A stretch of DNA of 11,582 bases from Klebsiella pneumoniae (GCA_945869725.1 CAMBPO010000067.1:1-11582), one strand, 5' to 3'; counted from the stretch's first letter, positions 1-7,339 are shown. Notes: generated by a model from the sequence alone, not told the origin. Program-made: numbers and translations.

Positions 1-2190
1 CCCTATGTAGGCAAGTACATCAAAGACCTGACGCTGGCACAGGTGCGCACACTGGATTGCGGGTCGCAACGCGCGGATGCTCACGCCCAGCAAACAACCG
101 TGCCGGGCGCCAACATGGTGCTGCTCAGCGAAGTGTTTGATCTGGTCAAACGCCACCGCGCCCACGATGTCATGCTCAACATAGAAACCAAAGTTGAGGC
201 CGGCGCCCCGCATGAGACCGCGCCACGCGAGCAATTTGTCCAAGCAGTCGTGGCACAAATACAACAGCACAACATGCAGGATCAGGTCACCCTGCAGAGT
301 TTTGACTGGGGCGCTCTGATGCTGGCAAAACAACTGGCCCCTGAACTGCCCTTGGTAGCCTTGTCCAATGCCCAGTCTTTTCTGCAGTGTGGGGAACCTG
401 GCGCCTCGCCGTGGACAGGTGGCATTGATATGGACGATTTTGACTGCAATCTGCCTGCAGCAGCGGCGTCGTTTGGTGCGTCTGCGATTTCGCCGGTGCA
501 TGGTTTGCCGCAAAGTGCCGGCATCAATGATGCAGGGTACAGCGCGTTTACCACGCGGGAGATGGTTGAGCAGGCGCATGCTCTCGGTCTGAAAGTGATT
601 CCATGGACGATTAACGATCAGCCCACGATGGCACAGCTCATGGATATCGGTGTGGATGGCATCATCACCGACTACCCAGACAGGCTGCGCGAGGTGATGC
701 AGGAGCGTGACATGGCATTGCCTGTGGCATTCACAGCGCCCGCTGCAGGCAGCACGCCGATTGAAGAACAAAGCATTCTGGTATTGCAGCAGCAACTGGC
801 CACCGGCGCGCTCACCTCGGCACAGTTGCTGGATTATTATCTGGCGCGTATCCAGGCCTATGACCAGCAAGGCCCGGCACTCAACACCCTGATCACCCTG
901 AACAGTGCCGCACGCGCTCAAGCACAACAATTGGACGAAGAGCGCCAACGCAGCGGACCGCGCAGTCTGCTGCATGGCATTCCGGTGGTGATCAAAGACA
1001 ACTACAACACCATCGACATGCCAACCACCGGCGCGTCGCAATCATTGGCTGACTTTATCCCTGACGAAGAAGCCACCCAGGTGAAAAAACTGCGTAAAGC
1101 CGGCGCTATTATTGTGGGCAAAACCAATCTGCATGAGTTCGCTTATGGCATCACCAGTATCAGTTCACTGGGCGGCCAGACACGCAACCCTTACGATCCG
1201 CAGCGCCTGCCCGGAGGTTCCAGTGGTGGCAGCGCCGCAGCGATTGCAGCTGGTTTTGCCGCGGTTGGCATGGGCTCGGACACTTGTGGTTCTATCCGTA
1301 TTCCAGCGGCGTTTAACAATCTGACCGGCCTCAGACCCAGCAAGGGCTTGAGCAGTATTTATGGGATTATGCCGCTGTCACATACCCAGGATGTGGCTGG
1401 ACCTCTGGCCCGCTCAATGACTGACCTGGCGATAGTGCTGGATATCACCAGCGGCTTTGACCCGGCTGATCCGGATACGGAGTTGATGCAGCATCAGCCG
1501 GCGACGCAGTTTTTTGCCCAACTCGGGCGCGGGTCCATTGCCGGGTTGCGTATCGGTCGGTTAACCGCATGGATGGATGCCGCAGATCCGCAGGTACGTG
1601 ATCAAATTGACCAGGCATTACAATTTCTGGTGCAACAAGGCGCGAGTATTGTGGAAATCGAGATACCGGATATGTCGCGCCTGTTATCGCAATCGGGGTT
1701 GATTGCACATGAATTTGAGACAGATCTGGATGGCTACCTGCAGCAGTTCGGCAGTGATGAATACCCCAGTCTGGCAGCCATTGTGGAGGGCGGCGAATAC
1801 CACGAAGCGGTCGCCGGCCTGCTCAGTCGCAGTGCGGCCGCGGAACAAGACCAGCAGGCGTATCAGGCGGCGCTGGCCGTGCGAGCCGAGCTGCAACAGG
1901 CCATTGATGCGTTGATGACAGCACAATCGCTGGATGTGATTGCCTACCCGCCTATTGCCAGCCTACCGGCCTTGATTGGCGAGCCGCAACCCGGCAACCA
2001 CTGTGCCTTGAGTGGCAACTCTGGTTTTCCTGCCTTGTCGTTGCAGGTTGGTTTTACGGTTGAAGGCCTGCCGGTGGGCGTGGAGCTGCTCGCGCCGTAT
2101 CTGGGTGACACTCGTCTGCTGTCCCTAGGTTATGCCATCGAACAGTTGCGCCCGATGCGCCGGGCGCCAGCGTCTACGCCGACTCTGTAG
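1..2190 (+). CDS. GDPD-amidase fusion protein (5' end outside window)
   Basis: The frame is open from base 1, so the true start lies upstream; a GTG at 43 is internal to the GDPD domain. Bases 1 to about 700 encode the C-terminal two thirds of a glycerophosphodiester phosphodiesterase, which cleaves glycerophosphodiesters to glycerol-3-phosphate and an alcohol. Visible marks are IKDLTLAQVRTLDCGS, LNIETK (metal-ligand Glu at 184-186), QSFDWGAL and VDGIITDYPDRL near 650-690. The catalytic HRG and ExD motifs would be upstream. After a short linker, about 766-2160 encode a full-length amidase-signature domain of about 480 residues. The Ser-cisSer-Lys triad is complete: Lys at 994-996 (VVIKDN), cis-Ser at 1219-1221 (GGSSGGS) and nucleophile Ser at 1291-1293 (DTCGSIRIP). 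The two serines are 24 residues apart, and Lys to cis-Ser is 75, as in fatty acid amide hydrolase. No stop or frameshift separates the domains. The 3' end overlaps the convergent yghU by 17 bases. The substrate is not known. Confidence 0.9.
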   Translation, partial: PYVGKYIKDLTLAQVRTLDCGSQRADAHAQQTTVPGANMVLLSEVFDLVKRHRAHDVMLNIETKVEAGAPHETAPREQFVQAVVAQIQQHNMQDQVTLQSFDWGALMLAKQLAPELPLVALSNAQSFLQCGEPGASPWTGGIDMDDFDCNLPAAAASFGASAISPVHGLPQSAGINDAGYSAFTTREMVEQAHALGLKVIPWTINDQPTMAQLMDIGVDGIITDYPDRLREVMQERDMALPVAFTAPAAGSTPIEEQSILVLQQQLATGALTSAQLLDYYLARIQAYDQQGPALNTLITLNSAARAQAQQLDEERQRSGPRSLLHGIPVVIKDNYNTIDMPTTGASQSLADFIPDEEATQVKKLRKAGAIIVGKTNLHEFAYGITSISSLGGQTRNPYDPQRLPGGSSGGSAAAIAAGFAAVGMGSDTCGSIRIPAAFNNLTGLRPSKGLSSIYGIMPLSHTQDVAGPLARSMTDLAIVLDITSGFDPADPDTELMQHQPATQFFAQLGRGSIAGLRIGRLTAWMDAADPQVRDQIDQALQFLVQQGASIVEIEIPDMSRLLSQSGLIAHEFETDLDGYLQQFGSDEYPSLAAIVEGGEYHEAVAGLLSRSAAAEQDQQAYQAALAVRAELQQAIDALMTAQSLDVIAYPPIASLPALIGEPQPGNHCALSGNSGFPALSLQVGFTVEGLPVGVELLAPYLGDTRLLSLGYAIEQLRPMRRAPASTPTL

Positions 2191-3037
2191 TGTTCAGTAC
2201 CTTGTCGATGTCGGCCGCCTCATGGCGCTCTCGTAACTGCCGCTCGGGTTTGCCCCAGGTGCAGTTCACGATGCGGCCACGTCTGACTGCCGGCCGCTCA
2301 GCAAGCTCTGTGGCCCAGCGCATAACATGGGTATAAGTGTGCGCGTCCAGAAATTCCGCAGCACTGTAGATTTTGTTTAATACCAGCGCGCCGTACCATG
2401 GCCAGATGGCAATGTCGGCAATCGTGTATTCATCACCGGCGATGAAGCGGTTGTTTTGTAACTGGCGGTCAAGCACATCAAGCTGACGTTTAACTTCCAT
2501 GGTGAAACGGTCAATGGGGTATTGCCATTTCTCTGGTGCGTAACAGTAGAAATGACCAAAGCCGCCGCCCAGATACGGTGCACTGGCCATTTGCCAGAAC
2601 ACCCAGCTCATCACGTCTGTGCGAGCCGGCACGTCTTTAGGCAACAGCGCGTCAAACTTCTCTGCCAGATAAAACAGAATAGACGCTGATTCAAAGACCC
2701 GCTGCGGCGGATTCACACTGACATCCAGCAAGGCAGGTATTTTTGAATTCGGATTCAGGCCGACAAAGTCACTGCCAAACTGATCACCGCCAGAAATGTT
2801 AATCAGAAACGCATCGTACTCCGCGCCACTGTGGCCTAGGGCCAGCAACTCTTCCAGCATCACCGTGACTTTGACGCCATTGGGTGTGCCCAGTGAATAC
2901 AGTTGTATGGGGTGGCGCCCACGTGGCAACTGCTGGTCATGCGTTGCGCCGGCAATTGGCCTGTTGATATTGGTAAATCGGCCACCGCTTTGGTTATCCC
3001 ACTTCCACACCGTCGGGGGGCTATAGCTGTTGTTCAT
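2174..3037 (-). CDS. yghU: YghU-type glutathione transferase / disulfide-bond oxidoreductase
   Basis: This 287-residue protein matches E. coli YghU (288 residues) along its whole length as I recall that sequence. YghU is a nu-class glutathione transferase that binds two glutathione molecules and reduces disulfides and organic peroxides in the cytoplasm. The family-specific N-terminal extension (VWKWDNQSGGRFTNINRP, residues 10-27) precedes a thioredoxin-fold domain with LYSLGTPNG (46-54), NPNSKIPAL (95-103) and the glutathione-binding ES pair at 116-117. The all-helical domain carries GGGFGHFY and GDEYTIADIAIWPW. The ATG at 3037 has an AGGA six to seven bases upstream. The gene is last in a co-directional minus-strand run but is separated from the preceding gene by 95 bases holding a strong palindrome, so it may have its own promoter. 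Its end overlaps the convergent GDPD-amidase gene. Confidence 0.95.
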   Translation of the reverse strand: MNNSYSPPTVWKWDNQSGGRFTNINRPIAGATHDQQLPRGRHPIQLYSLGTPNGVKVTVMLEELLALGHSGAEYDAFLINISGGDQFGSDFVGLNPNSKIPALLDVSVNPPQRVFESASILFYLAEKFDALLPKDVPARTDVMSWVFWQMASAPYLGGGFGHFYCYAPEKWQYPIDRFTMEVKRQLDVLDRQLQNNRFIAGDEYTIADIAIWPWYGALVLNKIYSAAEFLDAHTYTHVMRWATELAERPAVRRGRIVNCTWGKPERQLRERHEAADIDKVLNTTESA

Positions 3038-3075
3038 AAGTTTTCCTGGTTGGGGGTGGGGCTGGGGCTGAGGCT

Positions 3076-3112
3076 GGGGACGGAGAGATCATTTTTTGAT
3101 CTCTCCGTCCCC
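3076..3112. repeat. REP-like extragenic palindrome
   Basis: Two perfect 15-base arms, GGGGACGGAGAGATC (3076-3090) and its exact reverse complement (3098-3112), flank an ATTTTTT centre. One more A-T pair makes a 16-bp stem with a 5-base loop. It sits between two minus-strand genes. The layout with GGGGAC...GTCCCC ends and a T-rich loop resembles repetitive extragenic palindromes associated with REP-associated tyrosine transposases in gammaproteobacteria. That assignment is from memory; only one copy is visible here. In the minus-strand transcript the stem is not followed by a U tract, so a classical intrinsic terminator is less likely, though it could protect or attenuate the upstream mRNA. 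Purine-rich GGGGCT-like tandem repeats (about 3051-3075) lie immediately to its left. Confidence 0.75.
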
Positions 3113-3123
3113 AATCATTCCCG

Positions 3124-3145
3124 ATCACCCAATCACCCAATCACC
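3124..3145. repeat. 8-bp tandem repeat across a stop codon
   Basis: Two full copies and one partial copy of ATCACCCA (3124-3131, 3132-3139, 3140-3145) overlap the last codons and TGA stop of the saccharopine-dehydrogenase-like gene. Copy-number slippage here would change only the last few residues of that protein. It adjoins the palindrome at 3076-3112. Confidence 0.7.
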
Positions 3146-4308
3146 ACAAAATTCAAACCCGCGTTGTTACGCAGACGCTCAATCAGCAATTCGCCGAGGG
3201 AGGCACCCGGAGTCCAGATCCCCCCGCCGGCCGCTTGCGGATTTTTCAGAAGACACACGGCGCTTTCTGCGATCATTTTTGAGGTTGAACCGTAACCGGG
3301 ATCTTTATCGCCCTTAACGCTGACCATCATGTGATTGCCTTTATCGTCAGAACCCGCAAACAAGACCTCATAGAAACCCGTCTCGCGCTCCTCTTTGCTT
3401 GGACCTTCGCCAGGCTTTAAGGTGCTGGCCGCCATGGATTTATCAGCGGCCACTGCTTTGGCCGTGGCTTCACCTTTCTCGCCAGGCCCGGTCAACATCA
3501 TTTCATCGTAGACAAAACCTTTGCCCCAGGGATGCCCTGACAGAAAGTTACTGCGATGAACATTTTTGGTATTGATGGTTGCCATCACAAACGGCGCCGA
3601 CCAACTGTTTAAATCCTCATCAAATACCGGTGTGTTGCCGGGGGGCTGATCGGCGCCCTGCACGCCCTCGGTGAGTGCGAAGGGTGTCATCATCACCTGA
3701 ATCACTTCTGGACGCTTGGCAGCAGCAGCCATGGTGGCTTTTAAACTGGCCAGGGTGCCACCGGAAAATCCGCCTTTCATGGCTTTGACCCGCCCTTTGA
3801 CCCGAGACATCGGGGCGCCAAATTTTTCCAGCGCGTTTTGCTGCAGGAACACCACACCCAGATCAAACGGAATCGAGTCAAACCCACAGGAGAACACAAT
3901 GCGCGCACCGCTGGCTTTGGCAGCAGCACTATGGGCGGCAATCATGTCATGCATCCACGCCGGCTCACCGCACAGATCCACATAATCAGTCCCCGCCGCG
4001 ACACACGCCGCCACCAGTTCAGAGCCATACAACTGATAAGGCCCCACGGTGGTAATCACCACCTTGGTGCGGGTCACCATGTTATTGACCGATGCCAGAT
4101 CTTCCGAGTCCGCAATAAGCAATGGCACTTCCAACGGCAAGCCAATGTCGTCACGCACCTGCTCAAGCTTTTCACGACTGCGTCCCGCCATGGCCCAGTT
4201 GACGTCGCCATTCAGACCGTAGCGTTTGTTCAGATATTCACAGACCAGGCGCCCGGTATAGCCGGTGGCGCCGTAAACAACAAGGTCAAACTTTTGCTTG
4301 GGGGACAT
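3133..4308 (-). CDS. Saccharopine-dehydrogenase-like NAD(P)-dependent reductase
   Basis: This 391-residue protein has an N-terminal Rossmann fold with the nucleotide-binding loop GATGYTG at residues 13-19. AGRS at 41-44 is in the place where this family usually contacts the NADP phosphate. Further family marks are TTVGPYQLYG (86-95) and GTDYVDLCGE (106-115). The overall pattern fits the saccharopine dehydrogenase NADP-binding group that includes mycobacterial trans-acting enoyl reductases and human SCCPDH-like proteins. It is not true lysine-pathway saccharopine dehydrogenase as far as can be seen, and its substrate is unknown. I chose the ATG at 4308 because MSPKQKFDLVVYGATG fits the usual family start and leaves a 22-base gap after the upstream SDR gene; a GGGAG lies 12 bases upstream. 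An in-frame ATG at 4356 would add 16 residues and overlap the SDR gene by 26 bases. The pair is probably co-transcribed. Confidence 0.9.
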   Translation of the reverse strand: MSPKQKFDLVVYGATGYTGRLVCEYLNKRYGLNGDVNWAMAGRSREKLEQVRDDIGLPLEVPLLIADSEDLASVNNMVTRTKVVITTVGPYQLYGSELVAACVAAGTDYVDLCGEPAWMHDMIAAHSAAAKASGARIVFSCGFDSIPFDLGVVFLQQNALEKFGAPMSRVKGRVKAMKGGFSGGTLASLKATMAAAAKRPEVIQVMMTPFALTEGVQGADQPPGNTPVFDEDLNSWSAPFVMATINTKNVHRSNFLSGHPWGKGFVYDEMMLTGPGEKGEATAKAVAADKSMAASTLKPGEGPSKEERETGFYEVLFAGSDDKGNHMMVSVKGDKDPGYGSTSKMIAESAVCLLKNPQAAGGGIWTPGASLGELLIERLRNNAGLNFVVIG

Positions 4309-4330
4309 CTTTTTTCTGTACTCCCGTTGA

Positions 4331-5221
4331 TCAGGTAAAGCCAACAATTTTTTCATTCAGCACATGCGCCAGCAGCGGGCTGGCGGCGGCGCGTTCAAAC
4401 GCTTCGTCCATCGCTTTGTAACGCTGCTGCACAATGGAACGATAGTTGGGATGCGTAAAAATATACAATTCGCCGGCGCTTAATGCTTCAACCACGCGCT
4501 CACCAACAACATCCACTGCAAGGCCGTTATTGATCACGTTCTGCATATGTACGGCCAGTGCTTCGTTTTTGGAACTGCCAGTTTCGCGGCCCAGATCTTC
4601 GCGGGCGTAACTCGGCTGTCGATTGCGTTCGGACAGATTGATGCGGGTTTTAACAAAGGCCGGGCACAACACCGACACATGGATGTTGTGAGACTTTAAC
4701 TCCGCGTGCCAGCTTTCAGACATGCCAACCACGGCAGTTTTGGTCGCCGTGTACGCACCGGCATACGGCACACCCACCATGCCAGCCATGGATGCAACAT
4801 TGATGATCCAACCGCCTTCACCCTGTTCTTTAATCAGCGGCACCATGGTCTGTGTGCCATACAGAACACCCATCAGATTGACATCCAGCACCCAACGCCA
4901 GTCCATGGTATCGGTTTGTTCAATTGTACCGGTCCCACCACCCACGCCGGCATTGTTGACCAGCATGTGCACCTTACCGAATTGTTTGACCGCCTGCTCT
5001 GCCAGGTGATGCCACAAACCAAGCTGGGTGACATCCATCACAACACCCAGCGCGGGGACGCGCTCGGACTTAAGTAGCGACACTGCTGCATCGAGTTGAA
5101 CCGGGTCGATATCCCCCAGCACCACGTTCATGCCCTGCTTGCCAAGCGCGCGGGCGATACTGAGTCCAATGCCCTCAGCACCGCCACTGATCACCACAGT
5201 CTTACCGGTGAACTGGCTCAT
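4331..5221 (-). CDS. Short-chain dehydrogenase/reductase (SDR)
   Basis: A classical SDR of 296 residues, catalysing NAD(P)-dependent alcohol-carbonyl interconversion in the cytoplasm. The cofactor loop is SGGAEGIG (12-19), with Ser instead of the more common Thr. Asp37 at the end of the second strand suggests a preference for NAD(H). NNAG is at 89-92, and the catalytic set is Asn115, Ser144, Tyr157 and Lys161 (YTATK). About 40 residues beyond the core SDR length form a C-terminal extension (YKAMDEAFERAA...) often seen in SDRs that act on large or hydrophobic substrates; the substrate is not identifiable. The ATG at 5221 lies 4 bases after the stop of the DUF6265-like gene, with only a weak GGA upstream, so translation may be coupled to that gene. 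It is followed after 22 bases by the saccharopine-dehydrogenase-like reductase, which implies a small redox operon. Confidence 0.93.
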   Translation of the reverse strand: MSQFTGKTVVISGGAEGIGLSIARALGKQGMNVVLGDIDPVQLDAAVSLLKSERVPALGVVMDVTQLGLWHHLAEQAVKQFGKVHMLVNNAGVGGGTGTIEQTDTMDWRWVLDVNLMGVLYGTQTMVPLIKEQGEGGWIINVASMAGMVGVPYAGAYTATKTAVVGMSESWHAELKSHNIHVSVLCPAFVKTRINLSERNRQPSYAREDLGRETGSSKNEALAVHMQNVINNGLAVDVVGERVVEALSAGELYIFTHPNYRSIVQQRYKAMDEAFERAAASPLLAHVLNEKIVGFT

Positions 5222-5225
5222 AGCA

Positions 5226-5720
5226 TTAATTCCACAGGCTGCGCTTGGTCAACACCAGATCCATTTTCTGACCGGTAGGCTGCTCAACGTGGATGGTGAA
5301 CGTATCGCCGTCGAGCGTATAGCCCAACGATTTCATGCCGGTGTCAGCCACATTAGTAAAGTGCACGTGGTTGCCCATAATCATCGCCAGTTCCATTTTC
5401 ATCGGCTCAGGTGTTCTGGGCTTGAAGCCTGGATCGAACTGCTGCAGATGCAACACCAGCGAACCGTCAACTTCTTCAATGGTAATCATTTCGAACATGC
5501 TGGTGCCTGTCGGGCCAGTCATACGCACCATGGCAGCAATCGAACCCGCCTCCGCAGCGATCCAGTTTTCTTCCAGTGTGTTAGCGCCCAGTGCGCCAGC
5601 GTAGTTACCGGTCAACCACTGCAACTGGTCAATGGTGGCGGCGGGGCCAGCAGCAAAACTCAGACTGGAAGACAGGGTAAACAGACCGGCAGCGATCAGG
5701 GATTTCAGCGGTGTATTCAT
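5226..5720 (-). CDS. Exported DUF6265-like protein
   Basis: This 164-residue protein is predicted to be exported. Residues 1-23 form a signal peptide with Lys6, a hydrophobic core and an S-F-A cleavage site before AGPAAT. The mature part starts with LQWLTGNYAG and continues with EENWIAAEAGSIAAMVRM, FEMITIEEVDGSLVLHLQQF, HVHFTN and a C-terminal MDLVLTKR strand. This order (a WLxG opening, ExW, a beta-rich barrel-like body, then an N/H turn) fits the DUF6265 family of small periplasmic proteins of unknown function. The start at 5720 is supported by GAGGA seven bases upstream; an in-frame start at 5804 would put a non-signal leader in front of the signal peptide. It is the first gene of the minus-strand run, 4 bases before the SDR. 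No catalytic function can be assigned. Confidence 0.85.
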   Translation of the reverse strand: MNTPLKSLIAAGLFTLSSSLSFAAGPAATIDQLQWLTGNYAGALGANTLEENWIAAEAGSIAAMVRMTGPTGTSMFEMITIEEVDGSLVLHLQQFDPGFKPRTPEPMKMELAMIMGNHVHFTNVADTGMKSLGYTLDGDTFTIHVEQPTGQKMDLVLTKRSLWN

Positions 5721-5991
5721 AGCAAATTCCTCAAGGATTATGATTGGTAACAACAATTTTTCTGGACAGCAGACTGGCCCGAGCTTAGCACTACCCACGC
5801 GCACATGCCCAGTGCTGGCTGGTCAATTAATCCTGCAAAGCGTGCAAATCCACAGGCAGGTTTTTGGGTTTGACAACACCGGCAATGAATGTGTCATCAT
5901 CGGCGCAGACTATGCAGCTTCAGCTGAACACGGGCTTAATTCTGCCGTGAGTATTTCCCCGTTTTTTTGGACATGTAGAAGAGAGCAGCAC
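5721..5991. promoter_or_regulatory. Divergent intergenic region
   Basis: These 271 bases separate the minus-strand DUF6265-SDR-reductase cluster from the plus-strand aldo/keto reductase and must hold promoters for both. On the plus strand there is a perfect TTGACA at 5870-5875, but no good -10 hexamer follows at 16-18 bases. The same place has an inverted pair, TGACA (5871-5875) and TGTCA (5892-5896), which could be an operator. On the minus strand TTGACC (5826-5821) is a possible -35 without a clear -10. No gene, terminator or RNA structure stands out. Confidence 0.35.
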
Positions 5992-7011
5992 ATGAACTAC
6001 CGTTACATCGGCAAAAGCGGCCTGCGGGTCAGCCCCATTTGTATGGGCACCATGAGTTTTGGCAGTTGGAGCGACGAAAAAGAGTCGTTGCGCATTCTGG
6101 ATAAAGCGTATGAACGCGGCATCAATTTTTACGATACCGCCGAAGTGTATCCAGTGCCACCACGCGCTGAAACCGTGGGTCTGACAGAAACCATTTTTGG
6201 CAAGTGGATCAAAACCAAAAACCGTGACTCGCTGATCATTGCCACCAAAGTGGCAGGGGCAGCATCGGGATGGTTTGTACCGCCCATTCGTGCGGGCATG
6301 ACGGCGATTGACCGTCACCACATCGAGCGCGCAGTTGAAGGCAGCCTGCAGCGCATGGGGCTGGATTACATCGATCTGTATCAGGTGCATTGGCCCGACA
6401 CCGTGGTGCCAATTGAAGAGTCGATGGCAGCGCTGGATCGTCTGGTGGAATCGGGCAAGGTGCGTTATCTGGGCACGTCCAATGAAAACGCGTACGGGCT
6501 GACCAAAGCCAATACTGTCGCGCATTACGAAGGTTATGCGCGTTTTCAATCGATTCAAAATAACTTCTCGTTATTAAACCGGCGCTTTCTGGATGAGCTG
6601 GCGTTGGTGTGCCGTAAGGAAAATGTGTCGTTGTTGCCGTATTCGCCGATTGGCGGTGGCATGTTAAGTGGCAAGTACAATGCGGACAAACTCCCGGAGC
6701 ACAGTCGGTTTGGGGAATATCTGCAGCTGGAAAATCCGCGGCAACGGGCGATGGCGGATCGGTTCCTGAACAAGGGCACTCTGGATTCTACAGCGCGCTA
6801 TATTGAGATTGCCCGGGAGGCGGGCATGTCGCCAACGACCTTGGCAGTGGCGTGGAGTATGAATTTTGATTTTGTGGCGTCGACTATCATCGGGGCGCGG
6901 ACGGCGGATCAGCTGGATGAGTCGTTTGCGGCGCTGGATGTGAAGCTGTCGGCTGAGGTGCTCAGAGCGTGTGATGCTGTTCACAAGGATATTTTGTATC
7001 CGATGGGTTGA
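5992..7011 (+). CDS. Tas-like aldo/keto reductase
   Basis: A 339-residue NADPH-dependent aldo/keto reductase of the TIM-barrel superfamily that reduces aldehydes or ketones in the cytoplasm. It starts with MNYRYIGKSGLRVSPICMGTMSFG, typical of the family. The catalytic tetrad is complete: Asp48 and Tyr53 (YDTAEVYPVPPR), Lys86 (IIATKV) and His133 (YQVHW). The cofactor-binding C-terminus shows LLPYSPIGGGMLSGKY and STIIGARTADQL. The AEVYPVPPRAETVGLTE segment is shared with E. coli Tas, so the Tas-like subgroup is likely; the physiological substrate is unknown. The ATG at 5992 was chosen on homology and a GAGAG a few bases upstream; the frame stays open back to 5632 but that part does not look like protein from this family. 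It is divergent from the SDR cluster, and a shared role in carbonyl metabolism is plausible but unproven. Confidence 0.93.
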   Translation: MNYRYIGKSGLRVSPICMGTMSFGSWSDEKESLRILDKAYERGINFYDTAEVYPVPPRAETVGLTETIFGKWIKTKNRDSLIIATKVAGAASGWFVPPIRAGMTAIDRHHIERAVEGSLQRMGLDYIDLYQVHWPDTVVPIEESMAALDRLVESGKVRYLGTSNENAYGLTKANTVAHYEGYARFQSIQNNFSLLNRRFLDELALVCRKENVSLLPYSPIGGGMLSGKYNADKLPEHSRFGEYLQLENPRQRAMADRFLNKGTLDSTARYIEIAREAGMSPTTLAVAWSMNFDFVASTIIGARTADQLDESFAALDVKLSAEVLRACDAVHKDILYPMG

Positions 7012-7033
7012 GGTGTTGCTTTTGATTGAAATG

Positions 7034-7127
7034 CGCACGGGGAGCGCTGCACTGGTCTTTGTTTGGAAAACGCACGGGGAGTACTGCGCAGGTCTTTGTT
7101 TGGAAAACGCACGGGGAGTGCAGCGCC
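7034..7127. repeat. 37-bp tandem repeat, about 2.5 copies
   Basis: Units start at 7034, 7071 and 7108 with an exact 37-base period; the third is cut after 20 bases. Each begins CGCACGGGGAG, and the two full units share GGTCTTTGTTTGGAAAA at the end. Units 1 and 2 differ at only four positions, all in the middle (unit positions 12, 13, 18 and 20). The sequence just before 7034 is a more degenerate match. The middle of unit 1 (GCGCTGCACT, 7044-7053) and of unit 3 (AGTGCAGCGC, 7117-7126) are exact reverse complements, so a hairpin across the array is possible. The array ends where homology to a MazF toxin begins. Confidence 0.85.
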
Positions 7128-7314
7128 GATGACCACTCAAATGAGGCATTGGCCCACACGCGTTGCTATTCATCATGCAGGAAAAGAAGGTGAAGTGGCG
7201 CTCGACCAGATCCGCACAATCGACAAATCACGGCTGATCCAGCCCATGGGGAGTCTGGATGCGAGCCGGCGTGGCGCTTTGTTTTCGACACTGTCAGCGA
7301 TCTTTTCTGAGTAA
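7123..7314 (+). pseudogene. 5'-truncated MazF/PemK-type toxin remnant
   Basis: The frame from about 7123 to the TAA at 7312-7314 encodes APMTTQMRHWPTRV, then GEVALDQIRTIDKSRL, MGSLD and a closing LFSTLSAIFSE. This matches the C-terminal half of MazF/PemK endoribonucleases, which cut mRNA at short motifs: a PMTT...YPTRV strand, the LDQIRTVDKSRL helix region and a final amphipathic helix. The N-terminal half, with the conserved GDIW- and RP-type motifs and the catalytic Arg, is absent, and the 37-bp repeat array occupies its place. No mazE-like antitoxin gene is present. An ATG at 7129 preceded by GGGGAG about ten bases upstream could still give a 61-residue product, but without the N-terminal half it should not be an active nuclease. 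Confidence 0.7.
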
Positions 7315-7339
7315 GTGATGTGCTGACGGCAGTCGGCTC

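Noticed and set aside
43..45. Start codon of the GDPD-amidase gene
   Set aside because: The GTG lies inside conserved GDPD sequence, the upstream codons also match the family, and the frame is open to the window edge.
3076..3112. Intrinsic terminator of the reductase gene
   Set aside because: The stem is strong but is not followed by a T tract on the minus strand; the T run is in the loop. A REP-like element fits better, though some terminating effect is possible.
5870..5898. Strong sigma-70 promoter for the aldo/keto reductase
   Set aside because: The TTGACA is perfect but there is no acceptable -10 at the right distance, so I keep it only as a possible element.
5632..5991. N-terminal extension of the aldo/keto reductase
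   Set aside because: The translated stretch partly overlaps the DUF6265 gene on the other strand, does not look like the family, and ATG 5992 gives a normal full-length enzyme.
7034..7127. CRISPR array
   Set aside because: The repeat period is 37 bases with only about 9 variable bases between 28-base conserved blocks. Spacers are normally about 26-40 bases, and no cas gene is present.
6664..7176. Minus-strand frame across the end of the aldo/keto reductase and the repeat array
   Set aside because: It is antisense to the reductase and then reads repeats; the composition is not protein-like and no domain is seen.
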